Made by a program: the position numbers and the translations under genes
Assembly: GCA_023701205.1 (NCBI GenBank)
Contig: JAMPXJ010000011.1
Coordinates: 1 to 64,000, forward strand
Origin: Oligoflexia bacterium
Lineage (GTDB): Bacteria > Bdellovibrionota > UBA1018
Direction of reading: 5' to 3'
DNA: 64,000 bases
The notes under the pieces: model-generated
The model's database searches: none
What the model was told of the DNA's origin: nothing
The model's input: the letters and a program-made list of their open reading frames with translations, nothing else
Shown here: one piece after another, positions 23,796 through 32,272 of the stretch
Numbering within the stretch: position 1 is the first letter of the stretch
How the letters are laid out: each line of letters starts with the position of its first letter

Positions 23796-25631
23796 ATGCA
23801 GGAGCAACGCTCGTCAAAAACCCCCCCGAGCGGCCCCGCGGCCGCTCCCTTGCATTCCGATCCCGTACGCATGGCGCGAAAAGCCGGAGAGGCCGCCGCG
23901 CGCAGTCCGAAGGTCCTCGCGAAATTCTGCGCGAAACAGACGCGGAACGCGGCCCTGCTTCTCAAGGACCCTCTGAACGTGCAGGAGCCCTTCCGCGAAG
24001 TGGGCCGGCAGCTCTTGACGCATCCCGAACGCGTTTTGCGCGAGGAGTGGAAGCTGCTCCGTTCCAGCGCGGCGCTTTGGGAGTACGCGGGCCGCCGGCT
24101 CGCGGGGCAGCGGCCCGTGCCCGTCGCCGTGCCGGCCGAGGGCGACAATCGCTTCAGGAATCCCGCCTGGAGCGAGAACCTGTGGTTCGATTTCCTCAAG
24201 CAGTCCTACCTCCTCTGGTCCGGCGCGGTACAGAACCTCGTCCGCGAAACCGAAGGCCTCGACGAGAAGTCCGCGCGCAAGGCGAACTTCTACGCGCGGC
24301 AGTTCGTGGACGCCTTTTCGCCCGCGAATTTCCCGGGGCTGAATCCCGACGTGATCCGCAAGAGCATCGAGACGAGCGGGGAGAACCTGCTCGACGGCTG
24401 GCGCAACTGGCTCGATGATGTCGAGCGCGGCAAGGGAGACCTGTCCATCCGGATGACCGACACGAACACCTACCGGGTGGGAGAGAACATCGCGCTCACT
24501 CCGGGGAAGGTGGTTTTCCAGAACGAGCTGATGCAGCTCATCCAGTATCAGCCCGCGACGGAAACCGTCTTCGTGCGGCCCCTGCTCGTCGTGCCGGCAT
24601 GGATCAACAAGTATTACATCCTGGACCTGCAGCCCAAGAACTCCTTCATCAAATGGGCCGTGGAGCAGGGGCATACGGTCTTCGCGATCTCCTGGGTGAA
24701 CCCCGACGAAAAGCTCGCGAAAAAAGGCTTCGAGGACTACATGAACGAGGGCCCGCTTGCCGCGCTCGACGCGATCCAGGCGGCCACGGGAGCCGAAAAG
24801 ATCGATATCGCGGCCTACTGCCTGGGAGGAACGCTCGTTTCGGCGACCCTGGCGTACCTGGCCGCCGGCCCGGACGGGCGCAAAGACGAGCGCGTGGCGA
24901 GCGCGACGTTCTTCGCGACCATGACGGACTTTTCGGAGCCGGGCGATCTGAGCGTCTTCATCGACGAGAAGCAGATCTCGGCGCTCGAGAAGATGATGAA
25001 CGAGCGCGGCTATCTTGATGGCAAGGAGATGTCCACGGCCTTCAACCTGCTCCGCGACAACGACCTGATCTGGTCGCTCCTGGTATCGAATTACCTGCTG
25101 GGCCGGGACCCGCTTTCGATGGACCTCTTAGCCTGGAACGCCGATGCCACGCGCATGCCGGCGAGGATGCATGGATTCTACCTGCGCAACATGTATCTGG
25201 AGAACCGGCTCTGCAAGCCGGGCGGCATCACCCTGAACGGCGTCGCGATCGACCTGCGCAAGATCGAGGTTCCGGTCTACCTGCTTTCGGCCAAGGACGA
25301 CCATATCGCGCCCTGGAAATCCACCTTCGCCGCGACCCGGCTTTACTCGGGGCCGAAGCGCTTCGTGCTCGGGGCGTCTGGGCACATCGCGGGCGTGGTC
25401 AACCATCCGGCCTCGAACCGCTACTGCCATTGGATCAACGAGAAGCTCGTCGAGGATGCCGACTCGTGGTTTGCGGGCGCGGCTCAGCAGCCGGGCTCCT
25501 GGTGGACGGACTGGCAGAAGTGGGTCGAAGCCCATGCCGGGCCGAAGGTGGCGGCGCGGATTCCGGGCGACGGCAAGCTCAAGCCGATCGAGGACGCTCC
25601 GGGCTCCTACGTGAGGGTGCGGCTGGAATAG
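23796..25631 (+). CDS. phaC: Poly(3-hydroxyalkanoate) synthase, class I-type PhaC
   Basis: A 611-residue polymerase that links (R)-3-hydroxyacyl-CoA into storage polyester granules. The lipase-like box is AAYCLGGT with catalytic Cys342. Asp502 (KDDHIAPW) and His530 (SGHIAGVVNHP) complete the triad. The N-terminal domain carries the family stretch FPGLNPDVIRKSIETSGENL, then NELMQLIQYQP and LLVVPAWINKYYILDL. The length and the lack of a PhaE or PhaR neighbour indicate class I. The extreme N-terminus (1-60) is a poorly conserved Pro/Ala/Ser-rich extension. Beta-ketothiolase, reductase and phasin genes are not in this window. Confidence 0.95.
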   Translation: MQEQRSSKTPPSGPAAAPLHSDPVRMARKAGEAAARSPKVLAKFCAKQTRNAALLLKDPLNVQEPFREVGRQLLTHPERVLREEWKLLRSSAALWEYAGRRLAGQRPVPVAVPAEGDNRFRNPAWSENLWFDFLKQSYLLWSGAVQNLVRETEGLDEKSARKANFYARQFVDAFSPANFPGLNPDVIRKSIETSGENLLDGWRNWLDDVERGKGDLSIRMTDTNTYRVGENIALTPGKVVFQNELMQLIQYQPATETVFVRPLLVVPAWINKYYILDLQPKNSFIKWAVEQGHTVFAISWVNPDEKLAKKGFEDYMNEGPLAALDAIQAATGAEKIDIAAYCLGGTLVSATLAYLAAGPDGRKDERVASATFFATMTDFSEPGDLSVFIDEKQISALEKMMNERGYLDGKEMSTAFNLLRDNDLIWSLLVSNYLLGRDPLSMDLLAWNADATRMPARMHGFYLRNMYLENRLCKPGGITLNGVAIDLRKIEVPVYLLSAKDDHIAPWKSTFAATRLYSGPKRFVLGASGHIAGVVNHPASNRYCHWINEKLVEDADSWFAGAAQQPGSWWTDWQKWVEAHAGPKVAARIPGDGKLKPIEDAPGSYVRVRLE

Positions 25632-25645
25632 GTCGGAACCGACCT
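25630..25645. terminator. Hairpin between converging phaC and YiiX-like genes
   Basis: AGGTCGG and CCGACCT form a 6-7-bp inverted repeat with a minimal loop. It spans the 13-bp gap and touches both stop codons. There is no T tract, so it is only a possible bidirectional terminator. Confidence 0.35.
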
Positions 25646-27225
25646 CAGTCGTTCAAGCGGTCCGGGCCGAAGGAATAGTGAAAGAGCGGCTTGGGCGGCT
25701 CCGGCTGGGCCGGATGCGACTCCTGCACCGGGTGCATGTCGGACCACGCCTTATGGTTCCGATAGAGCTCGTAGTCGTTCGCGCGCAGGAGCTCGAGGAA
25801 TTCGCCGGCCTCGGTGAAGGTCATCCCGAAACCCGTCTTCGCGAACCGCACCTTGTCGGCCTTCTCGAGCTCGGCCACGATCGGATCCACCACCGAGTGG
25901 AGCGAGAAGATCACCCCGAGCGTTTCCTTGCTCATGTTCAACGGGAACTGCTTTTCCAGCAGACGATCGAAGATGGGCCAGCGGCGCGCGCGGAAACTCG
26001 CGGCGCGCACGAGCTTTTCAAAAGGGGTGTTTCTCAGCAGGTAGCCCCGCTCGTCAGCCCATTCGAAGACCTTGGTGAGGGTGGCATCCTTCATCCGGCC
26101 GTTGGTGGCCAGGCCGAGGTTGCGCCACTCGCCTACGAGCTCGAAGCGGGGGTCGACTTCCATATCCGAAGGAGCGAAGGTCGTCGAAACGTTGACCCCG
26201 ATGGCGTCCAGGAACTGGCGGTTCTTCATCGACATGCGTGACTGGAAGAGCGGCAGCTCGATCCGCCCGCCGCTGGCGACGTGGTAGCCGTAGTACGGTA
26301 CCTCGGAGCAGAACATCTCATCGTCGCTGGCCAGCACCATCCCGAAGTCGTAGGGGATGTTTTTGCCCGTGGCCGAAGCGCTCATGGCGCGATCGTAGGC
26401 GATCTTGGCGGCCTGGTGAGCGAGCGCTGCGTCGGGATGGCGGAAGACCACGGCCCGCATCTTGCCGTCGGTGGCGTATTTCTCCCAGGTGGTGACGGCG
26501 ACGCCGACCTCGATGTGGGCTTCGACTACGTAGGTTTTCGAGGTTTTTTCGTCGACATAGGCGATCGCGAGGTGACTGAACTGCCCGTCGATCTCGCCGA
26601 CCCGCGCGATGGCGGCGCTCGTGAAGGCCCAGCCGCGGCTCAGGAGCACGTCACCCGATTTGATCGGGATCGCGCCGTCCGCGCTGCCGAACTCAGGGTT
26701 GATCTGGACGTAGGGGAAGCCGCCCGTGAACGAGTTCGCGTTCGGAGCGTTGTTGATCCTCTCGGCGAGGTACTCGTCGATGAAGCGGGCCGCTCGCATT
26801 CCGTTCCGCATCGCGGTCACGCAGGACTCGTCGACGGGTCCCGCCGCGAGCATCCGCCCGAGCGCCTTGCGCAGCTTCAGTCGCACGGCGAAGAGATCGC
26901 GAACGAGCTCGGGCGCGTCCTTCACGAGCTTCTCCCGTTCGAAGTGCTCGGGCTTCGAAGAGCGGATCTCGTCAAACACCGCGTTCAGGAAGGGCGCGCA
27001 GTCGGCTTGCGTGAATCGTTCGCTGTCCAGGTAGCCGAGGAACTGCTTGAGCCCGGCGCCGAAGTCGCGCGGGATAGCCATGGACTCCACACGGGCTTCG
27101 CTTGCGGGCTTCCGAAGCGGAGGGGAACTGCATCCCGGGGCAGCCAGCGCGGCAGCGATCGTGGCCGTCAACGCGGTGACGGACGGGTAAAGTCGGAAGA
27201 AACGCGGGAATCTCGAGCTTTTCAT
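25645..27225 (-). CDS. Lipoprotein with YiiX/YebB-like permuted NlpC/P60 domain
   Basis: A 526-residue protein. A long signal peptide ends in AAPGCSS (Cys at about 32). From about 190 it has SGDVLLSRGWAFTSAAIARVG and GQFSHLAIAYVDE, then FCSEVPYYGYHVASGG near 310. These are the His and Cys halves of a permuted NlpC/P60 papain-like domain (YiiX type) that hydrolyses amide bonds in cell wall or acyl substrates. The helical N-terminal 150 residues and the C-terminal 150 residues are family-unknown. GGAGGGG is a good SD before the ATG. An envelope-bound amidase is likely; the substrate is open. Confidence 0.85.
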   Translation of the reverse strand: MKSSRFPRFFRLYPSVTALTATIAAALAAPGCSSPPLRKPASEARVESMAIPRDFGAGLKQFLGYLDSERFTQADCAPFLNAVFDEIRSSKPEHFEREKLVKDAPELVRDLFAVRLKLRKALGRMLAAGPVDESCVTAMRNGMRAARFIDEYLAERINNAPNANSFTGGFPYVQINPEFGSADGAIPIKSGDVLLSRGWAFTSAAIARVGEIDGQFSHLAIAYVDEKTSKTYVVEAHIEVGVAVTTWEKYATDGKMRAVVFRHPDAALAHQAAKIAYDRAMSASATGKNIPYDFGMVLASDDEMFCSEVPYYGYHVASGGRIELPLFQSRMSMKNRQFLDAIGVNVSTTFAPSDMEVDPRFELVGEWRNLGLATNGRMKDATLTKVFEWADERGYLLRNTPFEKLVRAASFRARRWPIFDRLLEKQFPLNMSKETLGVIFSLHSVVDPIVAELEKADKVRFAKTGFGMTFTEAGEFLELLRANDYELYRNHKAWSDMHPVQESHPAQPEPPKPLFHYSFGPDRLND

Positions 27226-27303
27226 GGCAGCCCCTCCATGGGCTTAAGGCTATCACCTCGGACGGACTTCGCGCAAGGCAGGCAGCCGACCAGGAGGGAG
27301 AGG

Positions 27304-27933
27304 TCAGCGGCAGCGCCGCCATTCGAGGATATAGGTCATGCCTCTTTCGGCGGTGATGTCGGCGGAGTCCACCGTGATCAGTGCCTGGTCCTTGCGGAAG
27401 TTGGTCTTGACGTCCAGGAAGGTGTTGAGGTGCATCTCGATCGGGCCGCCGCACTCCGACCAGATCTGACCCTCGGCGCTATGGCTGATCAGGAAGTCCG
27501 AGTCGAGCGGTCCGGCGAACTGCTGGGCCAAGTCTCGGCTCGCCCGGAAGGCGCGTCGGGTCCTGATTCCGAATTTCGCGCGGAACATGCTGGCCCCGCC
27601 CTCGGGCAGGGAATTGAAGCCGCGGTAGTCCACTCGCATGACCGCCACGCTGTAGCCGGCGGGGACGGTCATGGGAATGGCAAGGGAGCAATGCTTGCGG
27701 TTATCGCGGGCGGCGGCCGTACCGCCGGATTCCGCGATGTAACGGTCGAAGATCACGCTGAGGGCCCCTCCGTCGGGACTCAAAGCCGCTCGGGCGGTGC
27801 CCGGAAGACAGCCGTTGCCCCGGACGGCGGGCTCGCCGAGCTGGACGCGTGGCGCTTCCTCCGCATGGGCTTGAGCCAGGCTGACCGTCAGCAGGATTCC
27901 GAGGATCGTCAGTCGCGTGCTTCCCGTTTTCAT
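27304..27933 (-). CDS. Secreted DUF4360-family protein
   Basis: A 209-residue protein with a signal peptide (cut after AHA, about residue 24). The mature part matches DUF4360: VRGNGCLPGTARAALSPDG, ALSVIFDRYIAESGG, RKHCSLAIPMTVPAGYSVAV and VDYRGF. Two conserved Cys pairs are visible, plus a final Arg-Cys-Arg. The family is small, exported, beta-rich and functionally unknown. A GGGGGA SD stands just before the ATG. It lies 43 bp downstream of the lipoprotein gene at 27977. Confidence 0.87.
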   Translation of the reverse strand: MKTGSTRLTILGILLTVSLAQAHAEEAPRVQLGEPAVRGNGCLPGTARAALSPDGGALSVIFDRYIAESGGTAAARDNRKHCSLAIPMTVPAGYSVAVMRVDYRGFNSLPEGGASMFRAKFGIRTRRAFRASRDLAQQFAGPLDSDFLISHSAEGQIWSECGGPIEMHLNTFLDVKTNFRKDQALITVDSADITAERGMTYILEWRRCR

Positions 27934-27976
27934 TTCTCCCCCTTTTTTGCTTCAATTCCCCGCGCCGCGGGTCGGA

Positions 27977-28900
27977 TCACCAGTTGAGCTGATCGACGTC
28001 ATAACCCCAGTTGGCCAGCGCCTTGCGATACATGCCTTTCATGAACTTCTGCGCCTGGTGCGGCTTCAGGCCGAGCGCGGCGGCCGAACGCTGGGTGAGC
28101 TCGCGCATCGCGCCCGTGTCGCCGTCCTGCAGGCTCTTCACCGCAGCCAGCGCGCCCGAGTAGTTCACGCCGAAAACGGACTTGAAGGTCGCATCCATGT
28201 CGGCGCTCGTGGTGTAACCGCGTTCGGCCGCGGCAACTCCCCAGCGATTGAGCGCCGAGGCCACGGCGACGGCCTTGTCGCGGCTGAAGCCGTATTCGTT
28301 CACCAGCTTCTCCGTGCCCGCCTTGACGAGCGAATCATTGGCCTCGCTCGCGAGGGCCGCGAAGTTGGTGTCAGCGGCGTCGCCGGCGGCCTTGTCGTTG
28401 ATGGCGCGACCGTAATTGGAATCGAAGGTGTTCGCGCTATAAAGGACGCCGTTCTTGCCGAGCCAGTAAGTCCCGTTGGTGATGTCTTCCCAGTAGGCGC
28501 CGGTGGTCCCGAGTCCGATGTAGGAGCCACCCACGTAGTTGGCGAACTGGCTGGTCGAGGCCGTGTATTGATAGAAGCCGAACTCGTCGTAGACGTCAGC
28601 GTACATGCCCGTGGAGTCGAAGCTGACATACCACATGTCATCGCTGCCGCGGCCGTGATCGTTATAGTCGGGATCCTCGTTGACGGTGATGCGCTCGCCG
28701 TTCTTGCGCAGGAAGGTACAGCCGGGCGTGGGCTCGAAGTTGGTACAGGTCTGGCCGTAAAGCGTTTCGTAAGGATAGTAGATCGCGTTGCCCCCGCCGC
28801 CGCCGCCGCCGCCGCAGGCACTCAACGTGAGTGCCGCCAGGCCTGCCGCCGTGGTGGTGAACGAAGCCAGCGCCGAATTTTTCTTGAATACCGATCCCAT
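27977..28900 (-). CDS. Lipoprotein with octa-glycine linker
   Basis: A 307-residue protein. The signal peptide ends LTLSAC, followed at once by eight Gly residues encoded by a GGC-type trinucleotide run, a flexible tether. The mature N-terminal part is Tyr/Asp/Gly-rich and probably beta (YYPYETLYGQTCTNFEPTPGC and onward). From about 170 it is helical, with EKLVNEYGFSRDKAVAVASALNRWGVA and KPHQAQKFMKGMYRKAL. No family is recognised. The GGGG SD is good. The Gly-run repeat could vary in length between strains. Confidence 0.85.
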   Translation of the reverse strand: MGSVFKKNSALASFTTTAAGLAALTLSACGGGGGGGGNAIYYPYETLYGQTCTNFEPTPGCTFLRKNGERITVNEDPDYNDHGRGSDDMWYVSFDSTGMYADVYDEFGFYQYTASTSQFANYVGGSYIGLGTTGAYWEDITNGTYWLGKNGVLYSANTFDSNYGRAINDKAAGDAADTNFAALASEANDSLVKAGTEKLVNEYGFSRDKAVAVASALNRWGVAAAERGYTTSADMDATFKSVFGVNYSGALAAVKSLQDGDTGAMRELTQRSAAALGLKPHQAQKFMKGMYRKALANWGYDVDQLNW

Positions 28901-29104
28901 TTTTTTGCCCCTTTTTTCGAAAATGTCAGAAAGTTCTCAACCAATTCGTTGCGAACGCTGAGCAAGCTTTGTGCCTGAGCGATCGAAAAATGCAAAAGGA
29001 ATATATCGAAAAATTTCCCGCAATTAGGTAATGCCGTACTTGACGAGTCCGGTACTGAGCCGCTCCCGGAGCCGGAAGGCGACCGGTGCGAATTGGGAAA
29101 ATCA
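28901..29104. other. Intergenic region upstream of the octa-glycine lipoprotein
   Basis: A 204-bp AT-richer leader between two minus-strand genes. It must hold the promoter for the lipoprotein and the end of the subtilase transcript. I found no well-spaced -35/-10 pair and no strong terminator hairpin. Confidence 0.4.
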
Positions 29105-32100
29105 TCAGTACACGAGGGGAACGCGGATCAGCTTGTCACGGCAGAAGTAGTCGAAGGCATAGGGCTGTCCCGCTCCGAACCCGAGCGGTGTATCCAGGGG
29201 CCGGCAGTCCTTCTCGGATTCGTAACGAAGCTTCGCCGGAGTGAGAAGCTCGATGAGCCTGCCCTCGGTATCGTAGCTCGGGACGCGCACGCGCACGCCG
29301 CGGCTGAAGCGGGAGCTTTCGGGAGTGTAAAGCGCCGGAAGCTTTCCCCGCGGGCGCAAGCTGTCGTCGACCACAAGCGGCATCTGAAGGCTGTTGGTCA
29401 GGTCATCCTGGAAGAACGTATAGCGCTCGAGGCTCGCGCGCACCGCCTGACGGCGCGAAAGGTCATGGAACTGGATCTCGCTGTTGGTCAGGACGAAGGC
29501 GGCGTCGCCGTCCCTGCCGGAGTAGGCGGCGCGGACCAAGAGTGCCGCGTCGGACTCTCCGCGGAGCGCGCCGAGGAGATAATCCGAGAAGGAGTCCTCG
29601 GCGCTTCGGAGCAGCGACAGGCGCTGCCGTCCCGGCGTCGAGCCGCCGGCCCAGAAGGTGCCGTTGTAACGCTCGCCCCGGGAGTCGGTCGAGAGCACCG
29701 GATCGACGATCGTATCGAGAAGGTTGCGGTAAGGCAGGCCGCGCGCGAAGAGCTCGATCGCGCGGAAGTTGACGATCCTGCCCGATTCGACCTCGGCACG
29801 GGCGAAATCCAGCAGGTAAGAGGAGGCGTTCTCGTGCCCGCGGTCGCGCGCGAGCAGCACCGGGACGCGGCCCGCGAGCGCCTGCTCCTGCGTGGGGTTG
29901 AGCAGGTCCACGATCTTGTACTCGCCGTGCTTCTGGAGCGCCTGGATCCGGTTGTCCTCGTCGAGATAGTAGAAGCGAAGCTCGGGCCGCTCCCGTGCGG
30001 GCGAGCTTCCGGGTGCGGTCCACCGATCGCGCAGGCGCGGCTTGCGGTAGGGATCGAGGCCGTAGCCGATCCACGAGGGGACGCGGCGGGTGCGGGATTT
30101 CATCCACTGCACCTGCATCCCGTTCACGTCATAGGGGGCCTCGGCGAGCTTGCCGTCGTTGATCTGCGTGAAAAGGGGCCTGAGCGCGGCATCGAAGTAA
30201 AGGAAGGTGAGCGGCGAGGGGCCCTCGTCCTTCTCGTCGACGATGCCCACGACGTACTCGCTCCGGCCGTCGAAATCGAGGTCCACCCGCGCGAAGATCT
30301 GCTCGCGCGCGGCTTCGGTGGGCGCGGGCGCTTTCACCCTGGCGGTTCCCGAGAGGCGGTACGCGCCGTCGAACGCGGGGCCGGCGCGGTCCTGCGCGAG
30401 GAGGTGGAGGTTCCACTGCTCGGTTCCGTATTCGATCAGGACATAATCATGAAAGATCGGCGCGTCCACGGGGGTGTCGAGGATCGTGTCGACGGGGAAG
30501 ATCGAGGTGCGCGCGCGGGGCAGGTTCACGATCGGCAGGTGGCGCGCCTCGGCGCCGCCGTAGTCACGATCGACCGGGACGAGGATCTCGGCGCGCACGA
30601 TGAACGCGCGCGGCGGCTCGTCGCCTGTCCGCACGCGCACGAGCAGCTCGAGCTCACTGGGGATGCGCGAGTTGCCCGGCTCTTCGGTATCCACGATCCG
30701 CAGGCGGGCTTCGAAAAGCCGGCTTTCGCCCGAAGCCCAGGGGCCTTCGGCGGAGGCGCTGAGCGCTTCGAGCTTCGGACGCGCCGCCGAGGGAGATGGG
30801 CTGAGCACCTCGGCGGTCACCTCGACCGGGAGATCGCTTTTCGCCCAACGGTTCTTGAGATTGAAAGGAACGGCGAGCGTGGGGCTCCTGCGGTCCCAGC
30901 GGATCGGGATGCGGTGCTTTTCCACCGGCAGGATCAGGGGCCGGGGAGCGAGGCCGAGGCTGCGCTCGAGATCGGCGTTTCCGCTGAGGACGTACTTCTC
31001 GCGGTCGTTCTCCCGGATGCGGGGGGCGGTGGCGGGGGCCTCGTCCCTCTCGTGCGGTCCTCCGCTTCCGAATTCCAGGGGTTCCTGGCTGGGACGGGCG
31101 CCGGCCACGAGCCGGGCATAGGTTTCCTCGGAGGAGTAGCCGCGCGCGAGCAGCTCCGCGGCCAGGCAGGAAACGTGCGGGGCGGCCTGCGAGGTGCCAT
31201 GCAGGAACTCGTAGCCGGTCTCGTTGCGGAAGCGTACCGGACGCTTGTCCATGGGCCAGGTGCTCAGGATGTTGAGGCCCGGCGCGGCGAGATCCACGCC
31301 GCTGCCGAAGTTGGAGAAATGCGAGATCGCGCCGTCGGGCCCGTGCGCGCCCACGCAGAGCACGCCGGGGTAGCCGCAGGGCTCGAGCAGCGCCCCGGTG
31401 GAGTCGTTGCCGGCGGCCGCGACGACGACGATCCCGCGGCTCTGCGCCTCGGCGATGAGCGCGCGCATGGTCTCGGAGTCCTTGGAGGCGGGCCAGCCCA
31501 GCGAGAAGTTGAGCACCCGCGCGCCGGAGCGGATCGCGTAGATCACGCCGCGCGCGACCAGGTCGCTCAGCTCCTGCGGCTGCCGGCGCTTGCCTTCGCT
31601 CGGCTCGAGATCGACCGAGAGCGGCTTCACCGGCTCCGAAGGGGCCTTGCCGATCACCTGCACGGGAAGCAGCTCGACCTGCGCGGAGCAGCCGCGCACG
31701 CCGACGCCATTGCCGGGGTCCGCGCCGATGATGCCCGCCACGTGCGTGCCATGGCCCTGGTCGTCCCCGAAGTCCGGCCGCCCGAGGATGCGGGTCACCT
31801 TGCTCAGGCCGCCCAGGAGGCTCCAGCCCTGGCAATCCAACGGATAGCCGTTCTTGTCCTGATCGACCTCGGGATTGGCGAAATCGAACCAGATCTTCTC
31901 GCACTGCTCGCGGGAAGAGGTCCCGAGGCACGCTTCGAATTTCGCGAGCGCGCGGCACTCGCTCTCGTTGCGGTGGATGCGGCCCGCGAGGTCGGGATGA
32001 GTCTTGTCGATACCCGTATCGAGCACGGCGACGAGGATCTTCTCTCCCTCGGCCGGCGCCGGCGAGGCGGGCAGATGCAGGTCCTCGCCCGGTCGCGCGG

Positions 32101-32272
32101 GCACCCAACGCGTGGTCATGAAGTCGAGCTCGACGGTCTGCGCGCGAAGCGGGTTGTGGAGCCCCCACTGAAGGGATTCATAGGGTTCGTTAGGGCGCTC
32201 GAGCGCGGGCGCCGCGACGGCCTGAGCGAGCAGGAGCGCGGGAAGAAGCGAGGCAATGCGCGGCGCACTCAT
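29105..32272 (-). CDS. Large secreted subtilisin-family serine protease
   Basis: A 1055-residue S8 peptidase. Signal peptide 1-23. The catalytic residues are Asp85 (VAVLDTGID), His174 (GHGTHVAG) and Ser361 (GTSQAAPH); the oxyanion Asn is in AAAGND. The catalytic domain carries Cys-rich inserts (about 104-150) and a charged insert (about 210-240). The 690-residue C-terminal part is strand-rich. It includes DLDFDGRSEYVVG, an FG-GAP/VCBS-like calcium-loop repeat, and ends in a probable propeller-like array. Its ATG overlaps the stop of the 1137-residue protein (ATGA at 32269-32272). The two are therefore made together, and the partner could be a substrate, anchor or chaperone. Confidence 0.92.
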   Translation of the reverse strand: MSAPRIASLLPALLLAQAVAAPALERPNEPYESLQWGLHNPLRAQTVELDFMTTRWVPARPGEDLHLPASPAPAEGEKILVAVLDTGIDKTHPDLAGRIHRNESECRALAKFEACLGTSSREQCEKIWFDFANPEVDQDKNGYPLDCQGWSLLGGLSKVTRILGRPDFGDDQGHGTHVAGIIGADPGNGVGVRGCSAQVELLPVQVIGKAPSEPVKPLSVDLEPSEGKRRQPQELSDLVARGVIYAIRSGARVLNFSLGWPASKDSETMRALIAEAQSRGIVVVAAAGNDSTGALLEPCGYPGVLCVGAHGPDGAISHFSNFGSGVDLAAPGLNILSTWPMDKRPVRFRNETGYEFLHGTSQAAPHVSCLAAELLARGYSSEETYARLVAGARPSQEPLEFGSGGPHERDEAPATAPRIRENDREKYVLSGNADLERSLGLAPRPLILPVEKHRIPIRWDRRSPTLAVPFNLKNRWAKSDLPVEVTAEVLSPSPSAARPKLEALSASAEGPWASGESRLFEARLRIVDTEEPGNSRIPSELELLVRVRTGDEPPRAFIVRAEILVPVDRDYGGAEARHLPIVNLPRARTSIFPVDTILDTPVDAPIFHDYVLIEYGTEQWNLHLLAQDRAGPAFDGAYRLSGTARVKAPAPTEAAREQIFARVDLDFDGRSEYVVGIVDEKDEGPSPLTFLYFDAALRPLFTQINDGKLAEAPYDVNGMQVQWMKSRTRRVPSWIGYGLDPYRKPRLRDRWTAPGSSPARERPELRFYYLDEDNRIQALQKHGEYKIVDLLNPTQEQALAGRVPVLLARDRGHENASSYLLDFARAEVESGRIVNFRAIELFARGLPYRNLLDTIVDPVLSTDSRGERYNGTFWAGGSTPGRQRLSLLRSAEDSFSDYLLGALRGESDAALLVRAAYSGRDGDAAFVLTNSEIQFHDLSRRQAVRASLERYTFFQDDLTNSLQMPLVVDDSLRPRGKLPALYTPESSRFSRGVRVRVPSYDTEGRLIELLTPAKLRYESEKDCRPLDTPLGFGAGQPYAFDYFCRDKLIRVPLVY

